A DNA stretch of 64,000 nucleotides, from positions 50,683,952 to 50,747,951 of the forward strand of contig CM072811.1 in NCBI GenBank assembly GCA_037013495.1, read 5' to 3'. The translations under genes were made by a program, and so were the position numbers. The notes under the pieces are model-generated. The model worked only from the letters and a program-made list of their open reading frames with translations, did not search any database and had not been told where the DNA came from. This document shows positions 46,374-60,181 of this stretch, one piece after another (the first letter of the stretch is position 1; every line of letters begins with the position of its first letter). Source of the stretch: Hippophae tibetana. Lineage: Eukaryota > Streptophyta > Magnoliopsida > Rosales > Elaeagnaceae.

Positions 46374-49300
46374 CTCAGTATATACCCTAAATTCGCAAGT
46401 GAGGCAGGGTCATGCAAACTGCGATGCTGAAAAGTTATTTGATAAGCATTCAGGCGGCACGATTTAAAAAAAAAAAAAAATTAGTTTTGGTTAATTAATA
46501 CTGACAAGTGAAAGTGAATCAATTCATCCAACCATGCTAAATAAATGAAATTCATTAACTCGTTAGATTAGATGCCATATAAAATACACGAAATGGGTCC
46601 GGGTCCCCCGTTAAATGACACCGATCCTAGCGTCGGCTGGTAAAACCATTTACTCACATGCTAGGCTCTTCTACTGACACATGTCCATACATAAAACAAT
46701 ACATTAATTTAAAATTAAGTCATATAATATTAAAGAAATATATTAATATTATATAAAAAATTGAATCATTTATTTAATTTTTTTAAAAATCAGAGTATAA
46801 TAGTAATACTATCTACAAAATGTGATATATTCAATTCAAATTGACTGTTATTTTGTATAAACAATGTTTAAAAGCAGCAAAATACAACCCAAAAGAAATG
46901 AAAATCATTAGTGTTATTTTTTTTTTGGGGGCTATTATCGTAAGATGCCAAGACTTTATGTACTGTTTAGTTTTTTTTAGTAATTTATTTTGAATTTTAC
47001 AACACTACAGAAATTTCTATTAATGAGAGAAAAAAGGAATAATTTATTTCATAAAAATAGGTTAAATTATGCAAAATGACTTTCTGATTTTTATTTACAA
47101 CCTTGTAAATCGGGACGGATGTATAGGGATGATACTTGTCACTACTTACTTAATTATAGGGGTTAAATGTTTTACTAATTACGTGTATATATTTCTATTG
47201 TTACATATATATTTTATTTATAATAATACATTGTATTTAAATTTTTTTACGAATATTATTATATTATTACATGTATCTACGATATTTAATAAACATTCAT
47301 GTAAAAGTTACATGATGAATAAAGTGATTAAAACAAGTATTTTTATTCATATATATATTTAATAAATTAATATTAATGATAAACATAAATGATAGTCATA
47401 TATATTATAAAATAATAGGATATAATTTAAAATTATTTAAAGTTTATCTTTATCTAACTTATGATAATAGAAGGTGATGGTAAAACATTATACAAATTTA
47501 AAATAAGAAAAAAAATATTAATACAAAGCTTTTAAGGATTTATCATTTATATTGTTAAAGTTGATGCTTTCCTTCAAATATTAATTTTATCCAATACTAT
47601 ATTTGTGGAGGAAAATTTGTGGGAGGAATTTCAATCGGTTTCAACAATATTATTTTATATTTATTTTAATAAATTTTTGAAATAATTTGAAATCATTTTT
47701 TTAATGTTTGTTTGGCCCTTAGTTTTAATTCAATTTTTCTGAATCTCATATTACTTATCAATTTGTATGTCTTAATATAATTTCAAACTTAAAACTCTTA
47801 AATCATATATTATTAGTTACATATTAATATTAATTTTTTTAACTTTTAACTTTAAGAATTAAATTTTTTGATGTAATTGATTGAGAATTTCATTTACTAA
47901 TATTAAGATTTAATTAATTAATTTAATTTATACATGTATAATTTTAATATTTATTAATTTATTGTATTGGTGTATAATTTTCGTTATAGTTTATAATACA
48001 CTAACTTTAGGTTTAGTGTTCATATCTTATCTTACAAATTTATTTTATTCTCTATCTTATTAACATGAACATAATAAGTAATTTAAAAAAATCACCTAAG
48101 TTTTCAAGAATTCTATATTATGGATAATATTTTAAATAATATGATATGATCATTTTAATAAGATAAATACTAATACATGATTTGAGATAAATGATTTGAA
48201 GTTATTGATGTGTATTATAATATGACATGAAAATTTTTAATTTAGATTACAGAGAATCTCATAATTGTTACTAATTATATAACATTATGTTTAACTACTT
48301 AATACTTAAATAAATTCTATGTTATTTGTTTAAGTTTAGCCAATTAATTAAAGGTATCTTATGCTGTAGTTTAACAATGTATAGTTAAATTAGACATGTA
48401 AAATATTTTAATTTTAAATTATAATTACGAGTATATGAATAGTATAATTATTTTAAAAAATTAAGTTGTTCTTATATTAATGTTTGATGCTATAAAAAAT
48501 AATTTTTAAATTAATTGAGAATTATTATATATAAATACATAAACAGCGGGGGAAAAAACTTTGTAAGAATATAGTAAAATATTTTAAGAAAAATAGCCAA
48601 AATAATACTTTAAAAATTATAACTATAAAATAGTATATTTATATTTAAATTTTATATTTTTACTATTAAGTTTTAATCTATAATTTCAAATTGAACATAA
48701 TCAAATTGAAAATAATTTAAATTAAATTATAAATATTTAAATTCATTAAATATATTCTATTGAAATCTATTCAATTTCATTTTATTTGATGTTTTTGTTA
48801 CTATAAATTTTATTAATATTATTTTATGTAATATTTTAATATTTTAAATGACACCCAAAAAAAAATTATACTTGATATTATTCTAGGGTAACCAATATAC
48901 ATTTTAATTACGTTACCAATCATGTTTTGCATTTGTTGCACGTCTTTTGGTAACCACTTGGTTTTTAATTCATACTTTTGGCCTCTTTTAAGGACACTTG
49001 TTCTTTAGAAAATATTTTGAACTTTGCATCTGATTTTAACAATTCGGATTTTACAACATGTGACAGGTAATAGACTGAAATAATAATTTAATCAATTTAT
49101 TTAAATTAATAAATTTGATTATATTTTTCAAACTTAAATTAAATTATATTAATATATTTTATAATCAGATTAAATTTAAATTTAAAAATATACAGATTAA
49201 TATATTTTATAATTCATTAAAATCATATCCCAATTAAATTACTCTTAAAAATAAATAAATAAATATTTTATTTTATAATGTATTATATTTAATCATTATA

Positions 49301-51212
49301 TACACTACGATTGTAATAAATTTTAATTTTAATTTTTTAAATATTTATAATAATTTAATAAGTTTTCTTTTTTATTTTGATTCTATTAGTTGTATTAAAT
49401 ATATACTAATTTAAAATTCAAATATTATATATATTGTATTATATTTGATAATAATTTATAAATAAATTATAATCTAAATCAAATTTTTATTTGAAAAATA
49501 TTAAGTCATTTATAAATCTTTGAATTTAATTTATATAATATCTGATTCAAACTAACGAAAAATAGAAAATTTCATCTACTACCCACCAGTAATAAATAGC
49601 ACATCTTCATCACTGATCATACATTTTAGATTAAAAAACAAAATACTCATTAAAAAAGTACGACATAATCACACAAATTTCTACATAAATTATAATATAT
49701 TAAGTGATAATATTTTATTTAAAAATATATAAAATTTTCAATTTTAAGTTTATTTTTAAAAACAACACAATGTAATTAATATAATTAATATATATTAAAT
49801 TACATATCCTTGTTATTTTTAGTTTCCATAATAGCCCCAAGTACATGTTGCGCTCAAATTTAGACAATATTGGTAGTCGTGTATGAAATAATATTTATTT
49901 TTATAATCAATAAAATAATAAAACAAATAATTTTATCATAGCTATTAGTTATATTATAAAATTTAAATTTATTATATTTATATAATAAACATATGCATAT
50001 ATGTACCTGGCTCAATTTCAAATATTTTTGAGAATTTTTTAGGTACTCTGGGCACTTATTTAGAAAGAAAAAAAAACACAAAAATACAAAGATGAGAAGG
50101 AAATGAAGTTGCTAAATGAAAGATGTATTGGAAGTTATGAGTATGTATCTCTCTTTAAGAATGAATAATCACGTTTTTCGATACTATGAAAATAATATTA
50201 AAAAAATCCCATTTTTTTTTTCTTTTGTTTTTAGTTTTAAGATAATTTTTCCGAGGCAGGTTGCAAAAGAACGTAAGCCTCATAAATTCCACCTTCACCA
50301 TACAGCTAGCAACTTTCATATGTTTTTGGTAGAATATTAATTATAGTGTTATTAATTAATTTTATAGATACAGACGCATAAAAATATTTAAATTTCAATA
50401 ATTCACAAGCATTTATGTGGAAGCTGATTGAGTTAGATATGAAAGGGGCAAATCCCATGTGAACGTACGTACAACCCCTTCAAATGAATCTTCGATATAT
50501 CAAAATCAATTAAGCCCATTGGTTTGGGTGTAATTGGTTTGACAGACAACTTGAGCATGTTTCAAAGTAAGATATGATCGATCATGTATCCGTTATATGT
50601 TAAACTTATAAAAAGAGAGCAAGATCCCAAAAAGAACATAAAATATTAATGTGATGTAGTATGTTAATTAAGAAGAGACATGGATTATTGTATTTATTAT
50701 TAAAAAAAATTGAGATAAATTTTAAAAAATATATTAATATTCTTTAAATGCATTCATATATATATATATATATATAGAGTCACGTATTCTAATTATTTAT
50801 ATGATCACATACTAATACAATGGATGTATTAAAATATACTTAGAATTTTTTTATTCTAATTAGTGCATACATATTTTATCTTAAAATTGACAACTTTGCA
50901 TTTATTTTATCAAGCCAACAATGAAATAACTCATTTTAAACATATGCATGCATGATCTGTAATTTTTTTATCCTTTCATTTTGGGTATTCTTATCTTTCT
51001 ATTAAAAAAGAAAAAGAAAAGAAAAATCAAAAGAGCTAAACATTTTTTTTAAATAACACTGAAAGAGCTAAATATAGAAAATAAAAATTGTGATATGTAG
51101 TTTACGTTTTATTAAGTAAATAAACAAATTCAGTAATACTTAGATCTCACTTACTGAAACCATGACATAAATTGAATTAACTAACTCACCACAACCAGAG
51201 CTTAATTATTAC

Positions 51213-51456
51213 TGTTATTCAACAAAGATAATAACTTTTATTAATAAATAATACATCGACGTTAAACTTCTACCAATATACACAGCGTCTATCAAGCAAC
51301 CGTAAACTATGTAATTCAATCATGATAATTGTTAAAATAGTAATTAATATTTGTTTATATAAACAATGTACATATCCGATACAAATTAAAAAAATATATA
51401 CAGAGAAAAACGTTTATTTCTTTTTCTCATTATTTCTTTAAATATTGATTTCTTCA
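51213..51456 (+). repeat. 5' LTR of copia element C
   Basis: 244 bp, TG...CA; aligned with 56395-56668. Confidence 0.85.
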
Positions 51457-51472
51457 TGGTATCAAAGCCAAG
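51457..51472 (+). other. Primer-binding site of copia element C
   Basis: TGGTATCAAAGCCAAG, initiator tRNA-Met type with one change from element A. Confidence 0.8.
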
Positions 51473-52161
51473 TCGTTGCTTTATATAAATTTGAAACTCT
51501 TGTTCTCCAAAACAGAGATTTCTTTCTCTCAAAATATTTCTTTTCGTGAAAAAAAATCTCATTCAAACACCCTTACAAATATTAATTACAAACATTATTT
51601 TTGAAACAGTATTTGTCCCACCTAATTTTACCAGATTATTCTAAACACAATTGTGAACATTTTGGTAAAAATAGAGTAGAAGAAAAGTTCAACACGTGCC
51701 TCCATTCGCCGCCTGAAGTGAAGGAAACAATTTTCACTTGCTCCACGTGCTATCACGCGTCGTTTGGAGGTTGAAGACGATGACGTGTCATTCGGCACGG
51801 CTGTTTCAGCGCGGCTCGGTTTGGTTCGGCGTGGCTCGGCGCAGCTCGGCTCGAGGGTGTAGCCAGATCGCATCAGTTCGGCTCAGGTTGGTTCAACTAG
51901 CGGTTCGGTCTAAACCCAGTTTTCTCGGTTTTTCACAGTTTTTCCATTTTTGGCCAATTCGGTTCATTTTAAAGGTCTGAACACAGTTTTTTTTCGGTTC
52001 TGGATTTCTAAAACCGGTTTGGTCAAGTTTTTAAACCAATTTTTACCCGATTTTATGGGTTTTTATACGTTTTTTTAGTGCATTTAAAAAAAGAAAAAAG
52101 AAAAAAAATCAGTTCTAAAATTATCACACCATTTTCTAGTTTGTTTACCATAATATCATGA

Positions 52162-52823
52162 CAGAGGGTATAATTTCATTACTTATGGAGCAATTAACTC
52201 CAATTGTTGTATAATCTGTTCAGTCTGAATGTGTGTTTAATGCGGGAATTGTTCTTACTGAGACTAATTATGATGTTTGGTCTCAAATAATAGAAATGCA
52301 TATTACAGAGAGAGAAAAACTCTCTTATATTCATGACAAAAATTTGCAACAAAAAAAAACATCAAACAATTATAACAAGTGGTGTGCAGAAAATCAGAAA
52401 GTGAAGAGATGGATCCTTATGTCAAAGAGTCCAGAAATCATGCAGCGATATTTACGCATACCTATTGCTCTTAAAATTTGGGGTGCTTTGGCAAAAGCAT
52501 TCTATGATGGAAGTGACGAATTACAGGTATTTGTCTTAAACCAAAAAGCCTTTACTTCCACACAAAATGGAAAATCACTTTCAGAGTATTATGGAGAGTT
52601 GACTGAAATTTTCCAAGAGCTAGACCATCGTGATAAGGTGGTCATGAAAGACCCTCATGATCTAATATCATATCAAGAGTCTGTTGAAAGACTACGGATA
52701 CATATTTTCCTTGCGGGATTAGATGATGAATTTGAGCAGGTTCGTGGAGAAATTTTGCGAAAAGAAATTATCCCAAATTTAGAAGGTTGTTATTCCTTGA
52801 TTCGATGGGAGATAGTACGTTGA
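52162..52823 (+). pseudogene. Copia element C gag
   Basis: The frame from the ATG at 52162 is stopped once near 52213. It is then open at 52233-52823, with the Gag features NYDVWSQIIEMHI, LSEYYGELTEIFQELD and FLAGLDDEFEQVRGEIL typical of plant copia. A CCHC knuckle remnant (CIHCHQKGHTKERCFE) lies at about 52938-52985 in another frame, so frame shifts have accumulated. Confidence 0.85.
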
Positions 52824-53158
52824 ATCTCATTGAAGGAAAAATTTGGAGATTTTGACGCTTCCGCCATGATATCTAAAAATCGTTCTTTTTTTCAATCAGC
52901 AAGAACAAAGGGTGACTGATAAATCATCATTTAAATGTATCCATTGTCATCAAAAGGGTCATACAAAAGAACGATGTTTTGAACTTGTGGGATATCCTCA
53001 CTGGTAGGATCACAACCGTGACTCTCGGAAGAAAAATCCACGACAAATGTCTATTATCACCATTGCTGAAACAACAAAGGATCATGTTGTAAACTCCTCA
53101 GCAAATGTTGGTAAGATGCTTAAAGTTTTTTCTCTTGTTTTTAATAATACATGAATAA

Positions 53159-56100
53159 TTGAGTTAGGTGCAACTGATCATATGTCATTCGATTATAGAC
53201 AAATCTCAAAACCATCATCACACAAAACTGTTTCACTGCCAATGGTAACACAACCCCTGTCATTGGGGAAAGATCTTTATCTCTCACTAGTACTTTGAAT
53301 TTAGACGCAGTACTAGTTGTTCCCTCTTTAGTTATAACCTTATATATATTTCTCAAATAACCACTACTTTATCTTGTTTTGTTATTTATTGGCATGAATT
53401 TTGTGTGTTCAAGGACATTCAAACCAAGCAAACGTTTGGTCGTGGTGTTAGGCAAGGAAACCTGTATTATTTGGTAGCAGCTGGATCTAACAAGGATGAA
53501 TCAAATATATGGCTATGGCATAGGAGATTGGGTCATGTTTCTTTTGGATATTTAAAGAAATTATTTCCAAGTTTATTTTTGAGCTTAGATCTTTCTACTT
53601 TAAAGTGTGATTTCTGTGAACTAGCAAAAAGTCATCATTTCTCATTTCCTTTAACCTTAAATAAAAGTCCATTTCCGTTTATGGTTATACATTCTGATGT
53701 ATGGGGTCTTTCCAAAGTCTCTACTTTGGGAGGATCACGTTGGTTTGTTACATTTATTGATGATTTTAGTAGAATGACTTGGGTCTGTTTAATGAAATCT
53801 AAAAGTGAGGTAAACGTATTATTTAGAAAATTTCATAAAATGGTTCGTACTCAATATAAAACACAGATTCAAGTTCTAAGAAGTGACAATGGAAGAGAAT
53901 ATAAAAGTTCTGAGTTTCAAGAATATCTTAATTCAGAAGGGATTATTCATCAAACTACTTGTGTTGATACACCTCAACAAAATGGAGTAGCAGAAAGAAA
54001 AAATTGACACTTGTTGGAAGTTGTCTGTGCCTCATTGATCGAAGCTAATATGTCATTGTCTTATTGGGGAGAAGCAATTACTTCTGCTGCATATTTGATC
54101 AATCGGGTACCTTCTAGTCCCATTAACTTCCAAACACCACTACAAGCCATCACTGAAGCAATTGTTGCACCAAGTGTTTCCAATTTACCTCTTCATGTCT
54201 TTGGTTGTGTGGCATTTGTACACCTACATAAACAATAACGTAGCAAGTTGGATCCACGAGCAATACGTTGTGTTTTTATGGGATATGCCATGCAACAAAA
54301 AAGGTATCATTGTTATCATCCTCTTACGAAACAAATGATTACTACCATGGATGTTATTTTTCATGAAGATACAATGTATTTCTCTTCTACACTTGAATTT
54401 CAGGGGGAGTACAACTATGCTGAAATTCATGCCCTTATATAAATTGTTTCCTTATGAAGAAAGACAAATTATATGTGAGGAAAATACAAATAATATGAAT
54501 CCAGATGGTAATAACTCTCAATATAGAAAAGACTTAAGGGAAATAGAATCAAGTCCTTATCAACTTCAAGATCATCAAGCAAGTTCCTTACTACCACTAA
54601 GTGAGTACGAGTTTCCTTCTCCACAAGCTGCTAATATACCTAAACAATCGTTTACAGAGGATGTTCCAACTATTGAACCAGGCAGAAAAATACTTCCATC
54701 ACGTCCTAACAGAGGTATTTCTAAAGCCATGTATGAACTTAAGATTTCTAGTAAAGTCAAATATCCCATGAGTAACTATATATCTAAACATCATTTGTCA
54801 AAATCAAACGTATCATTTCTGAATCAATTATATGTTGTATCTATTCCTAACAGTATGTAGGAAGCTTTACCTGACCAAAAATGAAAAGATGCTATGAACG
54901 AAGAACTAAGATCCTTAGAAATAAATAGAACTTGGGAACTTGTCAATCGTCCACCAACAAAGAAAATTGTTGGATGTCGATGGATTTTTTCAGTAAAGTA
55001 TCAAGCAGATGGTATGATTGAACGCTATAAAGCAAGATTGGTGGCAAAATGATACACTCAAATATATGAGATCGACTATACAGAAACATTTGCACCTGTA
55101 GCCAAAATTAACACTGTTCGGGTCTTGGTATCTCTAGCTGCAAATTTAGTTTGGCCATTATATCAGTTTGATGTAAAAAATGTCTTTCTACATGGAGATT
55201 TAATTGAAAAAGTTTACATGGATTTACCACCAGGAATCAAGAAATCCAAAATCCATGATGAAAATGTGTGCAAATTAAAAAAATCACTGTATGGATTGAA
55301 ACAATCCCCAAGAGCATGGTTTGGCAGGTTCACAAGGTCAATGAAGGCATTTGACTACAAGCAAAGCAATTCAGACCATACTTTATTTCTAAAAAAAGGT
55401 ATGGTAAGATCACTGCACTTATTGTATATGTTGATGATATGATAGTAACATGAAATGATCTTGAAGAAAGGAAAGCGCTACAAACTTATTTGTCCAAAGA
55501 ATTTGAAATGAAAAACCTTGGTTCCTTAAAATATTTTCTTGGGATTGAGGTTTCTCGATCAATAAAAGGAATCTTCTTATCTCAAAGAAAGTATGCCTTA
55601 GATTTATTAAAAGAAACCGGTATGTCGGCATGTCAACCAGCTAATACATCAGTAGAGGAAGGATTAAAGTTATGTATCAAGGTTGATCAAGTTCCAACAA
55701 ATAAAGAAAGATACCAAAGGTTTGTTAGAAGGTTGATGTATTTGGCACACACAAGACCAGACCTTGCCTATGCCTTAAGTATTGTCAGCCAATTTATGTA
55801 TAATCCTGGAAAACAACATATGAATACAGTTATTCGTATTTTGAGGTATTTAAAGTCTGCTCCTGGAAAAGGAGTATTGTTCACTAAAAACTCAAAGTTT
55901 TCTAGAATTGAAGTATATACTGATGCTGATTGGGCTGTGTCAATAAATGATAGATGATCTACATCAGGCTACTTCATTTTTGTAAGGGGAAACCTTGTAA
56001 CATAGAGAAGTAAAAAATAACATGTTGTTGCACGTTCAAGCGTAGAGGCTGAATACAGAGGCATGACACTTGGGCTTTGTGAGGCCTTGTGGTTACAATC

Positions 56101-56387
56101 TCTCTTAAAAGATTTGGGATATCCTACTAAAGAATCAATTAAGTTATTTTGTGACAATAAAGTAACATGTGATATTGCTCATAATCCAGTTCAACACGAT
56201 CGTACAAAAACATGTTGAAGTTGACAGATTCTTTATTATGAAAAAGTTAGAAGAAAATTCATTGAAATTGCCAAAAATTAAGTCAGAAGATCAATTGGTT
56301 GACATCCTCACTAAAGTAGTCGCATATCGAGTATTCACAGAAGTTTCAGTCAAGTTGAGCATGAAAGACATCTATGCACCAACTTGA
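53159..56387 (+). pseudogene. Copia element C pol (protease-integrase-RT-RNase H), broken
   Basis: A protease remnant (GATDHMSFD) lies near 53168. Integrase spans 53405-54238, with the HHCC module (WHRRLGHVSFGYL, CDFCELAKSH) and HSDVWG/RSDNGREY blocks. Reverse transcriptase spans about 54880-55460, with YVDD at 55427-55438. RNase H runs to 56387 and ends DIYAPT, as in element A. Stops or frameshifts occur near 54005, 54237, 54440, 54858, 55050, 55452, 55956 and 56200. Confidence 0.88.
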
Positions 56388-56394
56388 GGGGGAG

Positions 56395-56668
56395 TGTTGA
56401 ATTCAACAAACACTGCAACTATTTTCAACAAATAATGCACCGACGCTAAACGCCTACAAATATACACGGCACCTACAAATATACACGGCGCCTACCAAAC
56501 AACTGTAAACCACGTAATTCAATTATGATGGTTGTTGAAATAGTAATTAATATTTATCTATATAAACAATTTACATATCCGATACAAATTAAGAAAATAT
56601 ATACAGAGAAAAATGTTTATTTCTTTTTCTGATTATTTCTTCAAATATTGATTTATTTACTCTTAACA
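56395..56668 (+). repeat. 3' LTR of copia element C, with a 19-bp internal tandem duplication
   Basis: It contains two adjacent copies of CCTACAAATATACACGGCR (56452-56470, 56471-56489) where the 5' LTR has one, partly explaining the length difference. Confidence 0.8.
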
Positions 56669-59400
56669 TTTCATTTTATTTTTGAACTCTCATCATTTTA
56701 ATCACAATGTTAAATTTATTTTTAAAACATTTTTACTTAAAAGTAAATTTCATTTTTCCTTGTAAATCTGTGTCAACACTTTATTTGGAGGCGTATCATC
56801 GTTTATAGAAGCTTAAGTGGGTTTTGCGGGTACAAAAAGCATCCATTTTTGCTATTATATTAAGAAGATTTCAAATAATTAATTATTTTCAAGAAAAGCC
56901 AAACACTAATTTTAGTCAACCCATTAAAAATACTTGTATAGATTTTGAAGTAATTGTGATAGAGCTAGGAGCCAAACATTGCTTTTACGTAAAAGCTAAT
57001 TGCAAACAGCCGAACACAATAGTAATTATTTTTGAGTTTAAGAGCTTATCCTTTCTATTAAAATTTAGTTTATTGAGTAATATGTTTTAGTGGTTGGTTC
57101 GGTTGAGTTTCTGCAAGTTGATTGACTATTTACATTATTTGCCTGATCACATCGTGTAATTAGTACCGATTTGTTGGTTGTTCAAACTTCATTTCACTTT
57201 GCCCAATTGTTTCTGCATCTTCCTTATGAATCAAATAGGTAGCTTAGTAAAAATTGTAATTATTATTGCAATATTTTTACTTTTAGAAATCACACAACCA
57301 GAGTTAAAATATTTAATTACTCTAACATTAGTTATTTTTGTTCTAAAAATATCAATTATCATTTTTGTTCTAGAAATCCAAAAGTATTAAATTATGAGTT
57401 AAAATATTTAATTATTCTGATATTAGTTATTTTTGTTCTAAAAATATCTTTAAATCCCACATCGGTCAAATATTAAACTTTCGCTACACATATAATTTTG
57501 AATAATCTTTTATTTTATAACTTATGTTTTGAAATGAAATTAAGTTAAAATCTAATATGATATCAGAGTTAGTTTATTGGTTTCTTATCAGTATCTAAGA
57601 GCCTAACAGTACGCTCAGGACATAACTCCGTCTACTCAATATCGACTAAAATCACTAATCGATGTGGAGAGTGGTTGTTAAATTACACATCAATTAAGTA
57701 CTAGATTTTTGCTGTACATTTAACCTTGAATAATCTTTCATCTAACAACTTAATTAGACTTAAATCTAACAAATATAAATTCTTGGACATAAATGCTATC
57801 GTTAATCTAAAAATTTATTTTTAAAAATATATATTTAAAAATAAAACTTTATTTATTGTTGTTTATTGTTTTGAAAATAATTTTTTTTCAAACTATCATT
57901 TTATTTTAAAAATTACCTTTTATTTCAAGTTGAAATACTTTAGTTAATTGTTTGTTTCGTAATAATCTTAAATTATCTACTTGTTTTGTTATTTAAGACC
58001 AGTCCCCTTGATAATTTTATTGATAGACCCGCACATGAGTATAATTGGATAAAAAAAATATTAAAATAATTTTACTATTTACACATAGCATCTAAAATGC
58101 ATATCATATCAATGAGCGCTACACATAAAATATACATGTAATACTACTCTTAACCATCCAACAAGTCTAAAAACAGGAACAAAGAAAATAAAAGTTAAAA
58201 TGAAATAACACAAAGAATTTCATGTGAGAATTTAGATTAGGATATTACACATAAAATATAAAGTCTTTGTTATTTAACTAGAATAGCCAGGGATAAATGA
58301 ATATGCTTATAACAGAGCAACAATTTTTTTTTTCTTTTTCAATATAGTTATATAATTTATTTTTCAATATTATGAAGTAAGTTATAATATTGTCACACAA
58401 TCATTTTTTTTAATAATATCTAAAATATTTATTATATTTAATTATAAAGTAACACAGTGTTTATAATTTAAATATAAAATTACTTTATGAATATATATTT
58501 TAACTTTCATTTGATATTACCTGTCATGCAATGAGTAGCGTTGAGTCATACCTTATAAATCAATTAAATAAAGGAAAAATGATTAGATATAGGAGTATAG
58601 TTAGTGCGGTATCGTGCATACTTGCATTTTTGGTCTAAATTCTTTCGTATGATAAAAAGTTACATATAATAAGTTTTTTTTTTCAATCAATTACTAGGTT
58701 GATTTAATTTTATAATTAAAAATATATAAAATATTCTTTTATCCTATTAACACTTAAAATTTATCAAGATTTGAAAAACTATGGATGATTTTTATTTGAT
58801 ATTCAGATTAAATTAGATAAAAATTTCAAAATATCCAAAATATAGATTGGACAATTGATTATAATTTTTAAATCTTATTTGATCTAAATATTTTAATTTT
58901 ATTTTTTATATTTGTCTATATATTTTATTAATGGATTATTTTTTCTTTTTCATTTATATTTTTCTTTCAAAATTATTAGTTATTAGTTATTATTTAGTAA
59001 TTTTATTTTTTAAATATTATATATTATAGCTTTAAATTTTAAATTACGGTGAATAAATTTATGTTTAGCTCACCTTCAAATAGTGAATTCAATGGTGAGT
59101 TAACATAATTAAAAAAAAAACACATTTACTAACACATAAAATTTAGTAGTTAACTTTAACAGAATTGAGATCTATCCGTGAATCTTCTATTTTGACATTA
59201 AATGAAAGAACTTTTAATATAAAATACGATACAATTAGTCACACCTCAGATCTCAGAGACGTGACAAAAGATGAGAAACAGAATAAGGAAAAGGCCAGCC
59301 AGTGATCGATGTCCGCAAATCCACATCATGCTTTTGCAAATTCGCCTACAAAATGAGGTTTGATCTTTCCTTCTCTCCCTTCAACTTCATTTAATTTTCC
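56669..59400. other. AT-rich intergenic DNA with a TRIM/LTR-like relic
   Basis: At about 57447-57790 there is a TCCCACATCGG motif, a GATATCAGAG (PBS-like) motif and paired TTTTGAATAATCTTT / CCTTGAATAATCTTTCA segments, as in remnants of small LTR elements. No gene is supported; the frames at 56824-57390 are AT-biased. Confidence 0.4.
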
Positions 59401-59440
59401 ATCTTTTTATTGGTTGATTTCCCTCTTTTAGACGATTCAT

Positions 59441-59449
59441 CTATAAAAA
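59441..59449 (+). promoter_or_regulatory. TATA box of the SD2-5 gene
   Basis: CTATAAAAA with CT-rich sequence after it, placing transcription start near 59475 and giving a leader of about 0.7 kb unless spliced. Confidence 0.5.
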
Positions 59450-59503
59450 ATTCTCTCTTTCGAGTAGAGCTCTTTGTTTTATCCTGCAACTTGGTCTTCT
59501 TCG

Positions 59504-59557
59504 ATGGCCAAAGTTAAGGTTACTCTCATAATCTTTGATGGGTTTCTTCTCTTTTAG
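59504..59557 (+). promoter_or_regulatory. Short upstream ORF in the SD2-5 leader
   Basis: ATG GCC AAA... opens 17 codons and ends with TAG at 59555-59557, shortly after the expected transcription start. If the leader is not spliced this would be translated before the main ORF. Confidence 0.3.
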
Positions 59558-60181
59558 CCCCTGGTTTCTTTTTCATCTTGAGGCTTAATGAAGAATTCCC
59601 ATTTATCATCAGTGTTGGTTCTCTTATTTTCAAAGGTCAAATTCCCAATACTTGAAATTGTAATTTTTTAGTCTTGAGCAAATAGTATTGTCTTAAGATT
59701 TCCATTTGTTATCTCACTTTCTTCTCTTACAAGCTTCCTCATTTTTCTTCATTCTCGATTTTCAAGAGTTTCAAAGCAGTAGTTGGTACCCAGAAGAAGG
59801 GGAAAAAGAAGAAGAAAAAATTAGAAAATAAAGCTTCTGTCTTGGAACTTGGAAGTAGAAAAATTAACGCATAGATGATTAAAAAGCTACTTTATTTTCC
59901 TTAAATACTTCAAATTTGTTGTTTGGGTTTGAGAACTCACTCATTTTCTTAAAAATACCAAGTGTTTTATATCTCTTTCCTAAGCTGAACTATGAAAACA
60001 CCTTGTTCTGCTTCTTGGGTCTGAGAATTCATTTTTTTCCAGGGTTTTTATTAGTCTGCATAAGATTTTATTTAGTTTTATTGAGTAACTCATTTCTCTA
60101 CACTGTTTGTTCCCTTGACCAGTCAATTTGTTCTCTATCATCTCTGATTCTGACCCATGTACTGGTCCTCTTGTATTAACC

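Larger units (their letters stand above)
45495..51207. other. AT-rich intergenic DNA
   Basis: No gene or complete mobile element is recognised in this long stretch. A perfect tandem duplication and a long (TA)n run are listed separately; a shorter (AT)n lies at about 50757-50777. The short frames (47069-47362, 49860-50081, 50116-50340) are AT-biased and unsupported. Confidence 0.5.
51213..56668 (+). mobile_element. Second decayed Ty1/copia LTR retrotransposon (element C)
   Basis: The 5' LTR starts TGTTATTCAACAAA at 51213 and ends at 51456, where TGGTATCAAAGCCAAG (PBS) follows. The 3' LTR starts TGTTGAATTCAACA at 56395 after the tract TTGAGGGGGAG. Gag, protease, integrase, RT and RNase H remains follow the copia order. 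The LTRs differ more than in element A and have indels, so this insertion is probably older. The 3' boundary (56653-56668) and target duplication could not be fixed: ATTAC precedes the element, and only the similar ATTTAC is found near the end. Confidence 0.88.

Noticed and set aside
50116-50340. 74-codon plus-strand frame
   Set aside because: Isolated, AT-biased, no signal, splice or promoter support and no recognised family.
56652-56668. ATTTAC near the right end of copia element C as target duplication of ATTAC
   Set aside because: Imperfect match and uncertain LTR end; left open rather than called.
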